The notes beneath the pieces were generated by a model. It did not search any database. It saw only the letters and a program-made list of their open reading frames with translations, and had not been told where the DNA came from. Below, piece after piece: positions 1-8,695 of a DNA stretch of 64,000 nucleotides (its first letter is position 1; every line of letters begins with the position of its first letter). This DNA comes from Bradyrhizobium sp. 164 (lineage in GTDB: Bacteria > Pseudomonadota > Alphaproteobacteria > Rhizobiales > Xanthobacteraceae): positions 230,315 through 294,314 of the forward strand of contig NZ_JADPKA010000097.1 of NCBI RefSeq assembly GCF_023073715.1, given 5' to 3'. Made by a program: the position numbers and the translations under genes.

Positions 1-577
1 TATCGGCGCCCGCGGCGGCCACCGCAGCAGCATTGTCGCGCGTGACACCGCCATCGACCTCGAGCCGGATTGGCCGGTTGCGGATCATGGTCTTGATCCG
101 TGCGATCTTCGCCAACTGGGAGTCGAGGAAGGACTGGCCGCCGAAGCCGGGATTGACCGTCATCACCAGCACGAGGTCAAGACGATCGAGCACATATTCG
201 ATGACACTCTCCGCCGTCGCCGGACACAGGCTCACGCCGGCTTTCCTGCCGAGCGCCCGGATCGCCTGAAGCGAACGGTCCAGATGCGGGCCGGCTTCTG
301 CGTGCACCGTAATGACGTCCGCACCGGCCTTCGCGAACGCCTCGAGATAAGGATCAACAGGCGCGATCATGAGATGCACGTCGAAGACCTTCTTCGTCAG
401 CGGCCGGATCGCCTTGATGACGTCGGGGCCAAAGCTGATGTTGGGCACGAAGTGTCCGTCCATGACGTCGCAATGGATCCAGTCGGCCCCCGCCGCATCG
501 ATCGCCACGATCTCCTCGCCGAGACGCGCGAAATCCGCCGCCAGGATTGAAGGAGCAACGATCACCTCTCTCGTCAT
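1..577 (-). CDS. rpe: Ribulose-phosphate 3-epimerase, 3' end cut by window edge
   Basis: Interconverts ribulose 5-phosphate and xylulose 5-phosphate, feeding ribulose 5-phosphate to phosphoribulokinase in the Calvin cycle. The N-terminal 192 residues are visible and begin MTREVIVAPSILAADFARLG. The metal-binding pattern of the family is present: His35 and Asp37 in the strand before MDGHFVPN, and His68 in FDVHLM. The conserved VNPGFGGQ phosphate loop follows. The ATG overlaps the cbbX stop codon as ATGA, so the two are translationally coupled, and this is the last visible gene of the cbb operon (cbbE in operon nomenclature). The C-terminal end lies outside the window. Confidence 0.93.
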   Translation of the reverse strand, partial: MTREVIVAPSILAADFARLGEEIVAIDAAGADWIHCDVMDGHFVPNISFGPDVIKAIRPLTKKVFDVHLMIAPVDPYLEAFAKAGADVITVHAEAGPHLDRSLQAIRALGRKAGVSLCPATAESVIEYVLDRLDLVLVMTVNPGFGGQSFLDSQLAKIARIKTMIRNRPIRLEVDGGVTRDNAAAVAAAGAD

Positions 578-1503
578 GACCTTGCACTCCGCGCGTCGGC
601 GCCGCCGCTGAAGACGCGGCTCGCCAGGACGTCGATGGGATCGATGGTTTCGAGGTCGGCGATGTCGAGCATGCGGTCGAGATCGGATACCAGGCGATCG
701 GCCTGCCGCAGGCGGATACGGTCGACGGCGTTGCGGATCGACCGCGCGTTGGAGAAGAACGGCTGGGTCCGGCGCAGCGTGATGTATTTTTCGAACGCCT
801 CGCGCGCGGCCGCCGAGAAGCGATAACCGCGCTCCTTCAGCATCAGCTCGGCGATGACGAGCAGCTCGGCTTCAGCATAGTCTGGAAATTCGATGTGGTG
901 CGCGATGCGCGAGCGGAAGCCGGGATTGGAGGCGAAGAAGCTCGTCATCCGCTCGCCATAGCCGGCGAGGATCACGACCAGGTCTTCGCGCTGATTCTCC
1001 ATCACCTGGAGCAGGATCTCGATCGTCTCCTGGCCGTAGTCACGCTCGTTGTCGGGCCGGTGCAGATAATAGGCCTCGTCGATGAACAGCACGCCGCCCA
1101 TCGCCTTCTTCAATATCTCCTTGGTCTTCGGAGCGGTGTGGCCGATATACTGGCCGACGAGATCGTCGCGCGTGACCGAGATCACCTGCCCGCGCCGCAC
1201 GAAGCCGAGGCCATGCAGGATCTTGGCCATGCGCAGCGCTACCGTGGTCTTGCCGGTGCCGGGATTGCCTGTGAACGACATGTGCAGCGTCGGCGGCGCG
1301 GAGGCTAATCCCGCGCGCTGCCGGATACGTTCGATCAAAAGCAGCGAGGCGATCTGGCGCACGCGGTTCTTCACCGGCTTCAATCCGACCAGCTCCTGCT
1401 CGAGCTGTTGCAGCGTGTCGGTGATCCCGGCCGCTTCAGCTTCCTTCCGGAGATCGAAATTGGTCTCGCTCTGTTCGGTTGTTGCGTGAGGAATATCAAG
1501 CAT
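574..1503 (-). CDS. cbbX: CbbX, AAA+ RuBisCO activase
   Basis: AAA+ ATPase that remodels red-type (form IC/ID) RuBisCO to release inhibitory sugar phosphates. The protein is 309 residues from an ATG preceded by GAGG; an in-frame extension upstream of this start has no family character. Walker A is GNPGTGKT at residues 79-86 and Walker B VLFIDEA at 138-144, with a VGQYIGHT pore-type segment between them. It lies directly downstream of cbbL-cbbS, as expected for a form IC operon, and its stop overlaps the rpe start. Family membership is clear; the activase role is taken from characterised red-type CbbX proteins. Confidence 0.95.
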   Translation of the reverse strand: MLDIPHATTEQSETNFDLRKEAEAAGITDTLQQLEQELVGLKPVKNRVRQIASLLLIERIRQRAGLASAPPTLHMSFTGNPGTGKTTVALRMAKILHGLGFVRRGQVISVTRDDLVGQYIGHTAPKTKEILKKAMGGVLFIDEAYYLHRPDNERDYGQETIEILLQVMENQREDLVVILAGYGERMTSFFASNPGFRSRIAHHIEFPDYAEAELLVIAELMLKERGYRFSAAAREAFEKYITLRRTQPFFSNARSIRNAVDRIRLRQADRLVSDLDRMLDIADLETIDPIDVLASRVFSGGADARSARS

Positions 1504-1601
1504 CGGCACCTCGAAGAAAAGAGCTTCGCCGCAGGGGAGCGGCGAAGCAGTGGTCCGCCAAGGAAACGGAGCAGGGAGTGCTCCGCGCGGAGAGGAATGG
1601 C

Positions 1602-2009
1602 TTACACGGACGCCTGCGCGGCTGGCTTTCGTACCGTGGTGTAGCGGATCGCGCGGCCGCCGACCTCGTGCCGCACCAGCTCGAACTCCGCCTCCTGCGC
1701 TGGCCGGTTGACGAGGAAGGAGATGCGCACCGATTCCCAGCCATGGCTGGAATCGAAACCGCTGATGCGGATGTAGCGGTCGCCGTACACTCTGCGGCAC
1801 TCGGCGAGCTCCATCATCACGCCCGCGGCGTCCTGGAGATCGAACATCGGCAGGCCCCACATCTCCCAATAGGTGTTGCGGGGATGCGGATCGTCGGTGA
1901 ACTCGATGTTCACCGCCCAGCCATTGGCGAGGCAGTACTGCACCTGGCTGTAGATCTGGTCGTCGGTCAGATCGGGCAGGTATGAGAAGCAGCCCTGGGT
2001 CAGTTTCAT
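1602..2009 (-). CDS. cbbS: RuBisCO small subunit, form IC
   Basis: Small subunit of ribulose-1,5-bisphosphate carboxylase/oxygenase, capping the L8S8 complex in the cytoplasm. The 135-residue protein starts MKLTQGCFSYLPDLTDDQI and has the HPRNTYWEMWGLPMFD core segment of the family. The C-terminal tail after HEVGGRAIRY is typical of red-type small subunits. A strong AGGAG ribosome site precedes the ATG. It follows cbbL by 10 bases and is separated from cbbX by about 100 bases, an arrangement that suggests one transcript. Confidence 0.97.
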   Translation of the reverse strand: MKLTQGCFSYLPDLTDDQIYSQVQYCLANGWAVNIEFTDDPHPRNTYWEMWGLPMFDLQDAAGVMMELAECRRVYGDRYIRISGFDSSHGWESVRISFLVNRPAQEAEFELVRHEVGGRAIRYTTVRKPAAQASV

Positions 2010-2019
2010 GTGAATCTCC

Positions 2020-3480
2020 TCAAACGGTTTCCAGCGCCGTCGGCACGAAGTCCGGCGTATCGGTGGATTGATAGTTGAAGGTGACGTCCTTCCAGACTTC
2101 GAGCGCGGCCTTCAGCGGCGTGCAGGTCTCGGCCGCCTTGGCGAGGATCTCCGGCCCTTCGTGGACATAGTCGCGGCCCTCGTTGCGGGCGAGGATCATC
2201 GCTTCCAGCGCCACGCGATTGGCGGTCGCGCCGGCCGCAATGCCCATGGGATGGCCGATGGTGCCGCCGCCGAATTGCAGCACGACGTCCTCGCCCAAGA
2301 GATCGAGCAGCTGGTGCATCTGCCCGGCATGGATGCCGCCGGAGGCCACCGGCATCATCTTGTTCAGGCTCGCCCAGGATTGGTCGAAGAACAGCCCGTG
2401 CTCGAGCTTGGTTGGATTGAAGTCCTCGCGGCAGACGTCGTAGTAGCCGCGCGTTGTGTTGGGGTCGCCTTCGAGCTTGCCGACCACCGTGCCGGCATGA
2501 ATGTGGTCGACACCGGCAAGCCGCATCCATTTGGCGATGACGCGGAACGACACGCCGTGGCTCTTCTGCCGCGTATAGGTCGAGTGGCCGGCGCGATGCA
2601 GATGCAGGATCATGTCGTTGCGCCGCGCCCACTTGGCCATCGACTGAATCGCGGTGTAGCCGATCACAAGGTCGATCATGACGATGCACGACCCGAGCTC
2701 TTTGGCGAACTCGGCGCGCTCGTAAATGTCCTCCATCGTGCCCGCGGTGACGTTCAGGTAGGTGCCCTTGACCTCGCCGGAGGCCGCCTGCGCACGGTTC
2801 ACCGCCTCCATGCAGTAGAGGAAACGGTCGCGCCAGTGCATGAAGGGCTGCGAGTTGATGTTCTCGTCGTCCTTGGTGAAGTCGAGCCCGCCCTTCAGCG
2901 CTTCGTAGACCACGCGGCCGTAATTGCGGCCCGAAAGCCCGAGCTTCGGCTTCACGGTCGCGCCGAGCAGCGGCCGGCCGAACTTGTCGAGCCGCTCGCG
3001 CTCGACCACGATGCCGGTCGCCGGTCCCTGGAACGTCTTCACATAAGCGACCGGGAAGCGCATGTCCTCCAGCCGCAGCGCCTTCAGCGGCTTGAAGCCG
3101 AACACGTTGCCGATAATCGAGGCCGAGAGGTTGGCGATCGAGCCCGGCTCGAACAGATCGAGGTCATAGGCGATGTAGGCGAAGTAGGAGCCGGGCGAGC
3201 CCGGGACCGGATCGACGCGATAGCATTTCGCGCGATATTTCTCCGCGGCTGTCAGCCGATCGGTCCACACCACGGTCCAGGTCGCGGTCGAGGATTCACC
3301 GGCGACCGCAGCCGACGCCTCGATCGGGTCGACGCCCTCCTGCGGCGTCACGCGAAACAGCGCGATGACGTCGGTGTCCTTTGGCGTGTAGTCGGGCTCC
3401 CAGTAGCCCATGCGCTTATATTCCATCACGCCCGAGCGATATCTTTCCTTGCCGCGGACGGTTCCTGCGTGTGCATTCAT
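2020..3480 (-). CDS. cbbL: RuBisCO large subunit, form IC
   Basis: Catalytic subunit fixing CO2 onto ribulose 1,5-bisphosphate. From the ATG at 3480, which follows a purine-rich GGAG site, the protein is 486 residues, the usual form IC length. Active-site residues are all present: Lys177 in GATVKPK, the carbamylated Lys203 with Asp205 and Glu206 in FTKDDE, His295 in HLHRAGH, His328 in HIHAG and mobile-loop Lys335 in GTVVGKLEGD. An in-frame extension upstream of the chosen start lacks family similarity. The neighbours cbbA upstream and cbbS downstream are those expected in a Bradyrhizobium-type cbb operon. Confidence 0.98.
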   Translation of the reverse strand: MNAHAGTVRGKERYRSGVMEYKRMGYWEPDYTPKDTDVIALFRVTPQEGVDPIEASAAVAGESSTATWTVVWTDRLTAAEKYRAKCYRVDPVPGSPGSYFAYIAYDLDLFEPGSIANLSASIIGNVFGFKPLKALRLEDMRFPVAYVKTFQGPATGIVVERERLDKFGRPLLGATVKPKLGLSGRNYGRVVYEALKGGLDFTKDDENINSQPFMHWRDRFLYCMEAVNRAQAASGEVKGTYLNVTAGTMEDIYERAEFAKELGSCIVMIDLVIGYTAIQSMAKWARRNDMILHLHRAGHSTYTRQKSHGVSFRVIAKWMRLAGVDHIHAGTVVGKLEGDPNTTRGYYDVCREDFNPTKLEHGLFFDQSWASLNKMMPVASGGIHAGQMHQLLDLLGEDVVLQFGGGTIGHPMGIAAGATANRVALEAMILARNEGRDYVHEGPEILAKAAETCTPLKAALEVWKDVTFNYQSTDTPDFVPTALETV

Positions 3481-3511
3481 GACTTTCTCCTGCTCTTCTC
3501 TCTCTGAACGA

Positions 3512-4597
3512 CTAGGCTGCGACCGGTTCGCGGGCGCCAATGCGCGGATCAAGTTCGCCGGCGCGATAGCGCCGCGCCATCTCGCTCATCGGAACCACCT
3601 TGATCTTGCTCGCGTGGCCTGCCGTGCCGAACTGCTCGAAGCGCTCGCGGCAAAGCTCGCGCATTGCATCCATCGCCGGCTTGAGGAACTTTCGTGGGTC
3701 GAATTCGGAGGGCGCCTGCGCGGCGACCTTGCGGAACACCGCGGTCATTGCGAGACGGCAGTCCGTGTCGATATTGACCTTGCGCACGCCGCTTCCGATG
3801 CCGCGTACGATCTCCTCGACCGGCACGCCCCAGGTCTGCGGCATCTCGCCGCCGAACTGATTGAACATGTCCTGCAGCGGCTGCGGCACCGACGACGAGC
3901 CGTGCATGACGAGATGCGTGTTCGGCAACCGGCGATGGATCTCCTCGACCACCCGCATCGCCAGGATGTCACCATCTGGCTTGCGGCTGAACTTGTAAGC
4001 GCCGTGCGATGTGCCCATCGCGATCGCCAGGGCATCGACCTTCGTCGCGCGGACAAAGTCGACGGCTTGGTCCGGATCGGTCAGCAATTGGTCGTGGCTG
4101 ACCTTGCCCTCGACGCCGTGGCCGTCCTCCTGCTCGCCGCCGCCATGCTCGAGCGAGCCGAGCACGCCGAGCTCACCTTCGACGGAGGCGCCGACCCAGT
4201 GGGCGAGATCGACGACGCGGCGGGTGATCGCGACGTTGTAATCGTACTCGGCCGCAGTCTTTGCGTCGGCTTTCAGTGAGCCGTCCATCATCACCGAAGT
4301 GAAGCCGTGGGCGATCGCGGAGGCGCAGGTCGCTTCGTCATTGCCGTGGTCCTGGTGCATGCAGAGCGGGATGTCCGGATAGGTCCGCTCCAGCGCGTCG
4401 ATCATGTGCGAGAGCATGAGATCGCCGGCGTAGCTGCGCGCACCGCGCGAGGCCTGGATGATGACCGGTGCGTCGACCTCTGCCGCCGCCTGCATGATCG
4501 CGATGCCCTGCTCCATGTTGTTGATGTTGAACGCCGGCACCGCGTAGCCGTGGCTGGCGGCGTGATCGAGCAGTTGGCGAAGGGTGATACGAGCCAC
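3512..4597 (-). CDS. cbbA: Fructose-bisphosphate aldolase, class II
   Basis: Zinc-dependent aldolase condensing dihydroxyacetone phosphate with glyceraldehyde 3-phosphate or erythrose 4-phosphate in the regenerative Calvin cycle. The 361-residue protein shows the class II zinc motif HQDHG at residues 81-85, EGELGVLG in the middle and MHGSSS further on, followed by GVRKVNIDTD. It lies 31 bases upstream of cbbL and 9 bases downstream of cbbT, so it is inside one transcription unit. A housekeeping aldolase may exist elsewhere; the context assigns this copy to autotrophy. Confidence 0.96.
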   Translation of the reverse strand: MARITLRQLLDHAASHGYAVPAFNINNMEQGIAIMQAAAEVDAPVIIQASRGARSYAGDLMLSHMIDALERTYPDIPLCMHQDHGNDEATCASAIAHGFTSVMMDGSLKADAKTAAEYDYNVAITRRVVDLAHWVGASVEGELGVLGSLEHGGGEQEDGHGVEGKVSHDQLLTDPDQAVDFVRATKVDALAIAMGTSHGAYKFSRKPDGDILAMRVVEEIHRRLPNTHLVMHGSSSVPQPLQDMFNQFGGEMPQTWGVPVEEIVRGIGSGVRKVNIDTDCRLAMTAVFRKVAAQAPSEFDPRKFLKPAMDAMRELCRERFEQFGTAGHASKIKVVPMSEMARRYRAGELDPRIGAREPVAA

Positions 4598-4606
4598 GAT
4601 GAATCC

Positions 4607-6625
4607 TCATTGTCGCTTGCGAGCGATCGCCCGTCGGGCGGCTTCCGCAATGCTTTGCGGTGTGATGCCGAACTCGCGGTACAGTACGGGCGCCGGCGCC
4701 GAGGCGCCGAAGCCGCGCATGCCGACGAACTCGCCGTCCATGCCGATCCAGCGCGGCCAGTCGCCCGCTACGGCCGCCTCGATCCCGACACGCGGCGCAG
4801 TGCCGAGCACGGTGGCGCGGTAATCGTCCGATTGTTGCTCGAACAGTGCGAAGCAGGGTGCGGACACGACGGCGGCACGGATGTGCTCGGTCGCGAGCAG
4901 GCGCGCCGCCTCCAGCGCGATCGACACTTCCGAGCCGGTTGCGATCAACGTCACGTCGCGGCCGCCGTCAGGCGACACGACGAGATAGGCGCCGCGCGCG
5001 ACGCGGTTTCTGCCGCGAGCATCGCTGCGGAAGGTCGGCAAGGCCTGACGCGACAGGCACAACACGGACGGACGGCTCTCGGAATTGAGTGCGCAGTCCC
5101 AGGCCTCCAGCGTCTCCACCGCGTCGGCGGGACGGAACACCAGAAGGTTCGGAATCACCCGCAGCGCGGCGAGATGCTCGACCGGCTGGTGCGTCGGGCC
5201 GTCCTCGCCGAGGCCGATGGAGTCGTGGGTCATCACATGGATGACGCGCAGCCGCATCAGGGCCGCAAGGCGAATCGCCGGCCGGCTGTAGTCGGAGAAG
5301 GCGAGGAAGGTACCGCCGTAGGGGATGAAGCCGCCATGCAGCGCGAGGCCATTCATCGCGGCGGCCATGCCGTGCTCGCGAATGCCGTAATGGATGTAAT
5401 CGCCAGTGAACGTCCCACGCGTGACGGGAGCCTGCACCTTGGCGTGCGTCAGGTTCGAATGCGTCAGGTCGGCCGAGCCGCCGACGAAACCGGGAATCGT
5501 CCCGGCGACGCCCTCGAGCACCTGTTGCGAGGCCTGGCGCGTCGCGATCTTCGGGCGCTCGCTGGCGAAGCGCTCGCGCAACGTCGCCGCAGCCAGCGCA
5601 TAGGCGCCGGGCAAGGTGACGGCCTTGCCCTCGATGAACAGGTCGCGCTGCTCGGGCGTCGCACGTTCATAACGATCGAGCCAGGCGAGACGATCGACCT
5701 GCCCGCGCTGTCCGATCATCCGCCACGCCTTCAGGATCGGAAGTGGCACCACGAAGGGCTGATAATCCCAGCCCAGCATCCGGCGCGCAGCGGCCGTCTG
5801 CTCGGTTCCGAGCGGCGCACCATGCGCCTTCTCAGTGCCCTGGCGGTCCGGCGCGCCATAGCCGATGATGGTGCGGCAGGCGATCAGCGACGGTTTTGTC
5901 GTCTCACGCTCTTGCGCAATCGCCTGCGCAACGGCTTCGGGATCGTGGCCGTTAACGCGGCGCACCGACCAGCCGGAGGCGGCGAAGCGCGCGAGCTGGT
6001 CGTCGGAGGTTGCCAGCGAGGTCGGCCCGTCGATGGAGATTCCGTTGTCGTCGAACAGCACGATCAAGCGGCCGAGCTGGAGATGGCCGGCGAGCGAAAT
6101 CGCCTCCTGGCTGATACCCTCCATCAGGCAGCCGTCACCGGCGATCACATAGGTGAAGTGATCGACGAGGCCATCGCCATGCCGCGCATTGGCCATGCGC
6201 TCGGCGAGCGCCATGCCGACAGCCGTCGCGATCCCCTGCCCGAGCGGTCCAGTCGTGGTCTCGACGCCCGGAGTGTGGCCGTATTCGGGATGGCCCGGTG
6301 TCTTCGAGCCCCATTGCCGGAACGCCTTGATGTCATCGAGGCTGACATCACCGCCGGTCAAATGCAGCAGCGCATAGAGCAGCATCGAGCCGTGCCCGGC
6401 CGACAGCACGAAGCGGTCGCGGTCGGGCCAGTTCGGGTGCGCCGAGTCGAATTTGAGAAAGCGTGAGAACAGCACCGTCGCGACGTCGGCCATACCCATG
6501 GGCAGGCCGGGATGGCCGGACTGCGCGGTCTCGATGGCGTCGACCGCGAGGAAGCGGACGGCGTTGGCGAGATCGTTGTGCGTGACTGCCGTAAGGTCGG
6601 CTTCGGCATGAACCGAGATGTTCAT
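4607..6625 (-). CDS. cbbT: Transketolase
   Basis: Thiamine-diphosphate enzyme moving two-carbon units between sugar phosphates in the regenerative phase of the Calvin cycle. The protein is 672 residues, normal for the family. SGHPG with His38 lies near the N terminus, the TPP/metal motif begins at GDG (163-165), and the pyrimidine domain carries FGVREHGM-like IREHGMAAAMNG and the THDSIGLGEDGPTHQP segment. The operon position between cbbP and cbbA, with a 9-base gap to cbbA, supports the cbbT assignment. Confidence 0.97.
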   Translation of the reverse strand: MNISVHAEADLTAVTHNDLANAVRFLAVDAIETAQSGHPGLPMGMADVATVLFSRFLKFDSAHPNWPDRDRFVLSAGHGSMLLYALLHLTGGDVSLDDIKAFRQWGSKTPGHPEYGHTPGVETTTGPLGQGIATAVGMALAERMANARHGDGLVDHFTYVIAGDGCLMEGISQEAISLAGHLQLGRLIVLFDDNGISIDGPTSLATSDDQLARFAASGWSVRRVNGHDPEAVAQAIAQERETTKPSLIACRTIIGYGAPDRQGTEKAHGAPLGTEQTAAARRMLGWDYQPFVVPLPILKAWRMIGQRGQVDRLAWLDRYERATPEQRDLFIEGKAVTLPGAYALAAATLRERFASERPKIATRQASQQVLEGVAGTIPGFVGGSADLTHSNLTHAKVQAPVTRGTFTGDYIHYGIREHGMAAAMNGLALHGGFIPYGGTFLAFSDYSRPAIRLAALMRLRVIHVMTHDSIGLGEDGPTHQPVEHLAALRVIPNLLVFRPADAVETLEAWDCALNSESRPSVLCLSRQALPTFRSDARGRNRVARGAYLVVSPDGGRDVTLIATGSEVSIALEAARLLATEHIRAAVVSAPCFALFEQQSDDYRATVLGTAPRVGIEAAVAGDWPRWIGMDGEFVGMRGFGASAPAPVLYREFGITPQSIAEAARRAIARKRQ

Positions 6626-6651
6626 CGGGCCCTCCCGTTATCGTCGTTGCT

Positions 6652-7527
6652 TCACTTCAGGTTTCGCTTGCGTTCGATGAGCTGCATGATCAGCGGCGTC
6701 AGGATCAGCTGCATCGCGAGATCGAGTTTCGCGCCGGGGCAGACGATCGAATTCGCGCGCGACATCCAGCTTTGCGGCAACATCGACAGCAGGTAGGGGA
6801 AGTCGATGCCCCGCGGATTCTTGAAGCGGATCACGACCATCGATTCGTCTGGCGTCGGGATCCAGCGCGCGATGAACGGATTAGAGGTGTCCACCGTCGG
6901 CACGCGCTGGAAGTTCATGTCGGTCTCGGTGAATTGCGGGCAGATGTAATGGATGTAATCGGGCATGCGCCGCAGGATGGTGTCGGTGACGGCCTCGGTC
7001 GAATAACCGCGCGCGCTGCGATCGCGGTGCAGCTTCTGGATCCATTCGAGATTGATCACGGGCACGACGCCGATCTTGAGGTCGGCATAGCGCGCGACAT
7101 TCACCTTATCCGTGACGACGGCGCCGTGCAGGCCCTCGTAGAATAGCAGGTCCGAATTCTCCGGTAGCCGCTCCCAATCGGTGAAGGTGCCGGGAGGTGC
7201 GCCATGCAACGCGGATTCCTCGGCATCGTGGACATAGTGACGCGTTACCGCCGTGCCGGTCTCGCCATAGTCGCGGAACGCGCGCTCCAGCTCCTCGAAC
7301 AGGTTGGTCTCGGGGCTGAAATGGCTGAAGTGCTTGTTGCCGCGCTCGGCCTCGTTCGCCATCTGCGCGCGCATCTCGGCGCGGTCGTAGCGATGGAACG
7401 CGTCGCCCTCGATGTAGACGGCGTTGACTTTCTCGCGGAAGAATATCTGCTCGAAGGTCTTCTTGACCGAGGTGGTGCCGGCGCCGGAGGAGCCGGTGAT
7501 GGAGATAATGGGATGCTTCCTGGACAT
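6652..7527 (-). CDS. cbbP: Phosphoribulokinase
   Basis: Phosphorylates ribulose 5-phosphate with ATP to make the RuBisCO substrate. The 291-residue protein is the short bacterial class I type. Its P-loop is GSSGAGTTS at residues 12-20, followed by the conserved IEGDAFHRYDR segment and FYEGLHGAVV, which contains the family's catalytic acidic region. A GAGGCG ribosome site precedes the ATG. It sits between cbbF and cbbT, with gaps of 12 and 26 bases, consistent with a single operon. Confidence 0.97.
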   Translation of the reverse strand: MSRKHPIISITGSSGAGTTSVKKTFEQIFFREKVNAVYIEGDAFHRYDRAEMRAQMANEAERGNKHFSHFSPETNLFEELERAFRDYGETGTAVTRHYVHDAEESALHGAPPGTFTDWERLPENSDLLFYEGLHGAVVTDKVNVARYADLKIGVVPVINLEWIQKLHRDRSARGYSTEAVTDTILRRMPDYIHYICPQFTETDMNFQRVPTVDTSNPFIARWIPTPDESMVVIRFKNPRGIDFPYLLSMLPQSWMSRANSIVCPGAKLDLAMQLILTPLIMQLIERKRNLK

Positions 7528-7539
7528 GGGACGCCTCGC

Positions 7540-8577
7540 TCAGAGCCGGAAGAATCCGCGTCGCGCGAACAGCGGCGCGGAGACGCTGGCGACCAGCAGC
7601 GGATCGCAATGCAATTCCTCGACCCGCCGCACCTCATTGCTCGAGCCCATGATCAGCGGCACGCGCTGGTGCAGGCTTTGCGCAGACAGCTCGAGGATGC
7701 GCTCGCGCCCGGTCGAGGCCGAGCCGCCGGCCTGCTCGATGATCATGGCGATCGGATGCGCTTCGTAGGTCAGGCGCAGGCGGCCGTCGCCATAGCCGGG
7801 ACGCGCGTCCGAGGGATAAAGGAACACACCGCCGCGGGTGAGGATGCGATAGGCTTCCGCGACCAGCGAGCCGATCCAGCGCATGTTGAAATCGTGGTTG
7901 GCGGGGCCTTCGACACCGGCGAGGCATTCGTCGATGAAAGCGCGCACTGGCGGATCCCAGTGCCGGCGATTGGACGCGTTGATCGCGAACTCGTCGCAAG
8001 CCTCGGAGATCTGCACGCCGCTGCGCGCGAGGCGGAAGCAGCCGGACTTGCGATCGAGGGTGAAGATATCGACGCCGTCGCCGAGCGTCAGCACCAGCGA
8101 GGTCTGCGGGCCGTAGGTGGCGAAGCCCGCCGCAAGCTGGGCCGAGCCGCGCTGATGGAAGGCGAGTGAGGGATCATCGGGTGCCGGCAGGATCGAGAAG
8201 ATCGTGCCGACGGTCATGTTGATGTCGATGTTGGAGGAGCCGTCGAGCGGATCGATCGCGACGCAGATGCGGCCGTCACGGTCGACAATCTGGGCCTCGC
8301 GCATCTCCTCCGACGCCAGGGCAGCGAGCGGCAGCCTGCTGAGGCAGCGGCGCAGGATCGCATCGGCCTGAACGTCGAGATCGCGCTGGAGGTCGCCGTC
8401 GCTGTTGCGGCCCGTGGTCAGGCCCGAGGCGTCGGCGAGATCGCCGGAGGCGATGAGATCGGCGATCTCGATCGCCGCTGCCGCGATGGCGTCGACTGCG
8501 GCCGCCACGGCGAGCGCATGCAGCGCGGTCTCAGAGTACCGTTGAAGGTGGTCGTCCAACCTCAGTTGCCCGGTCAT
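7540..8577 (-). CDS. cbbF: Fructose-1,6-bisphosphatase, class I
   Basis: Hydrolyses fructose 1,6-bisphosphate and, in cbb operons, often sedoheptulose 1,7-bisphosphate. The first gene of the cbb operon. The class I metal-binding motif IDPLDGSSNID spans residues 108-118, preceded by SEE at 89-91; the conserved FLYPSDARPGYGDGRLRL and EQAGG segments follow. I chose the ATG at 8577 (345 residues, MTGQLRLDD) with AAGGGG upstream; a GTG 72 bases further upstream would add 24 residues that do not resemble the family. It is divergent from cbbR. Confidence 0.95.
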   Translation of the reverse strand: MTGQLRLDDHLQRYSETALHALAVAAAVDAIAAAAIEIADLIASGDLADASGLTTGRNSDGDLQRDLDVQADAILRRCLSRLPLAALASEEMREAQIVDRDGRICVAIDPLDGSSNIDINMTVGTIFSILPAPDDPSLAFHQRGSAQLAAGFATYGPQTSLVLTLGDGVDIFTLDRKSGCFRLARSGVQISEACDEFAINASNRRHWDPPVRAFIDECLAGVEGPANHDFNMRWIGSLVAEAYRILTRGGVFLYPSDARPGYGDGRLRLTYEAHPIAMIIEQAGGSASTGRERILELSAQSLHQRVPLIMGSSNEVRRVEELHCDPLLVASVSAPLFARRGFFRL

Positions 8578-8695
8578 CTGCGTCCATCCCCTTGCTGGCG
8601 CCGCATCTATCTCCCTCCCCGTGGAGGTCGGTGCGGTCAGTCCCAGCACGATGAGATTGACAGGGACGGCTTAATAAGGAAAATTTCTATTCATA
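8578..8695. promoter_or_regulatory. cbbF-cbbR divergent promoter region
   Basis: The 118 bases between the divergent cbbF and cbbR starts must hold both promoters and the CbbR-binding sites. The cbbR-proximal part, 8671-8697, is strikingly AT-rich in a GC-rich background and contains the 9-base palindrome GAAAATTTC at 8679-8687, flanked by TTAATAAG on one side and TATTCATAA on the other. This fits the degenerate inverted repeats bound by LysR-type regulators. The exact operator halves cannot be fixed by eye. Confidence 0.6.

Noticed and set aside
2068..6466. Very long plus-strand open frames opposite cbbL, cbbA and cbbT (up to 719 codons)
   Set aside because: They are antisense to conserved Calvin-cycle genes and arise from high-GC third positions; their translations are Arg/His/Asp-rich without domains.
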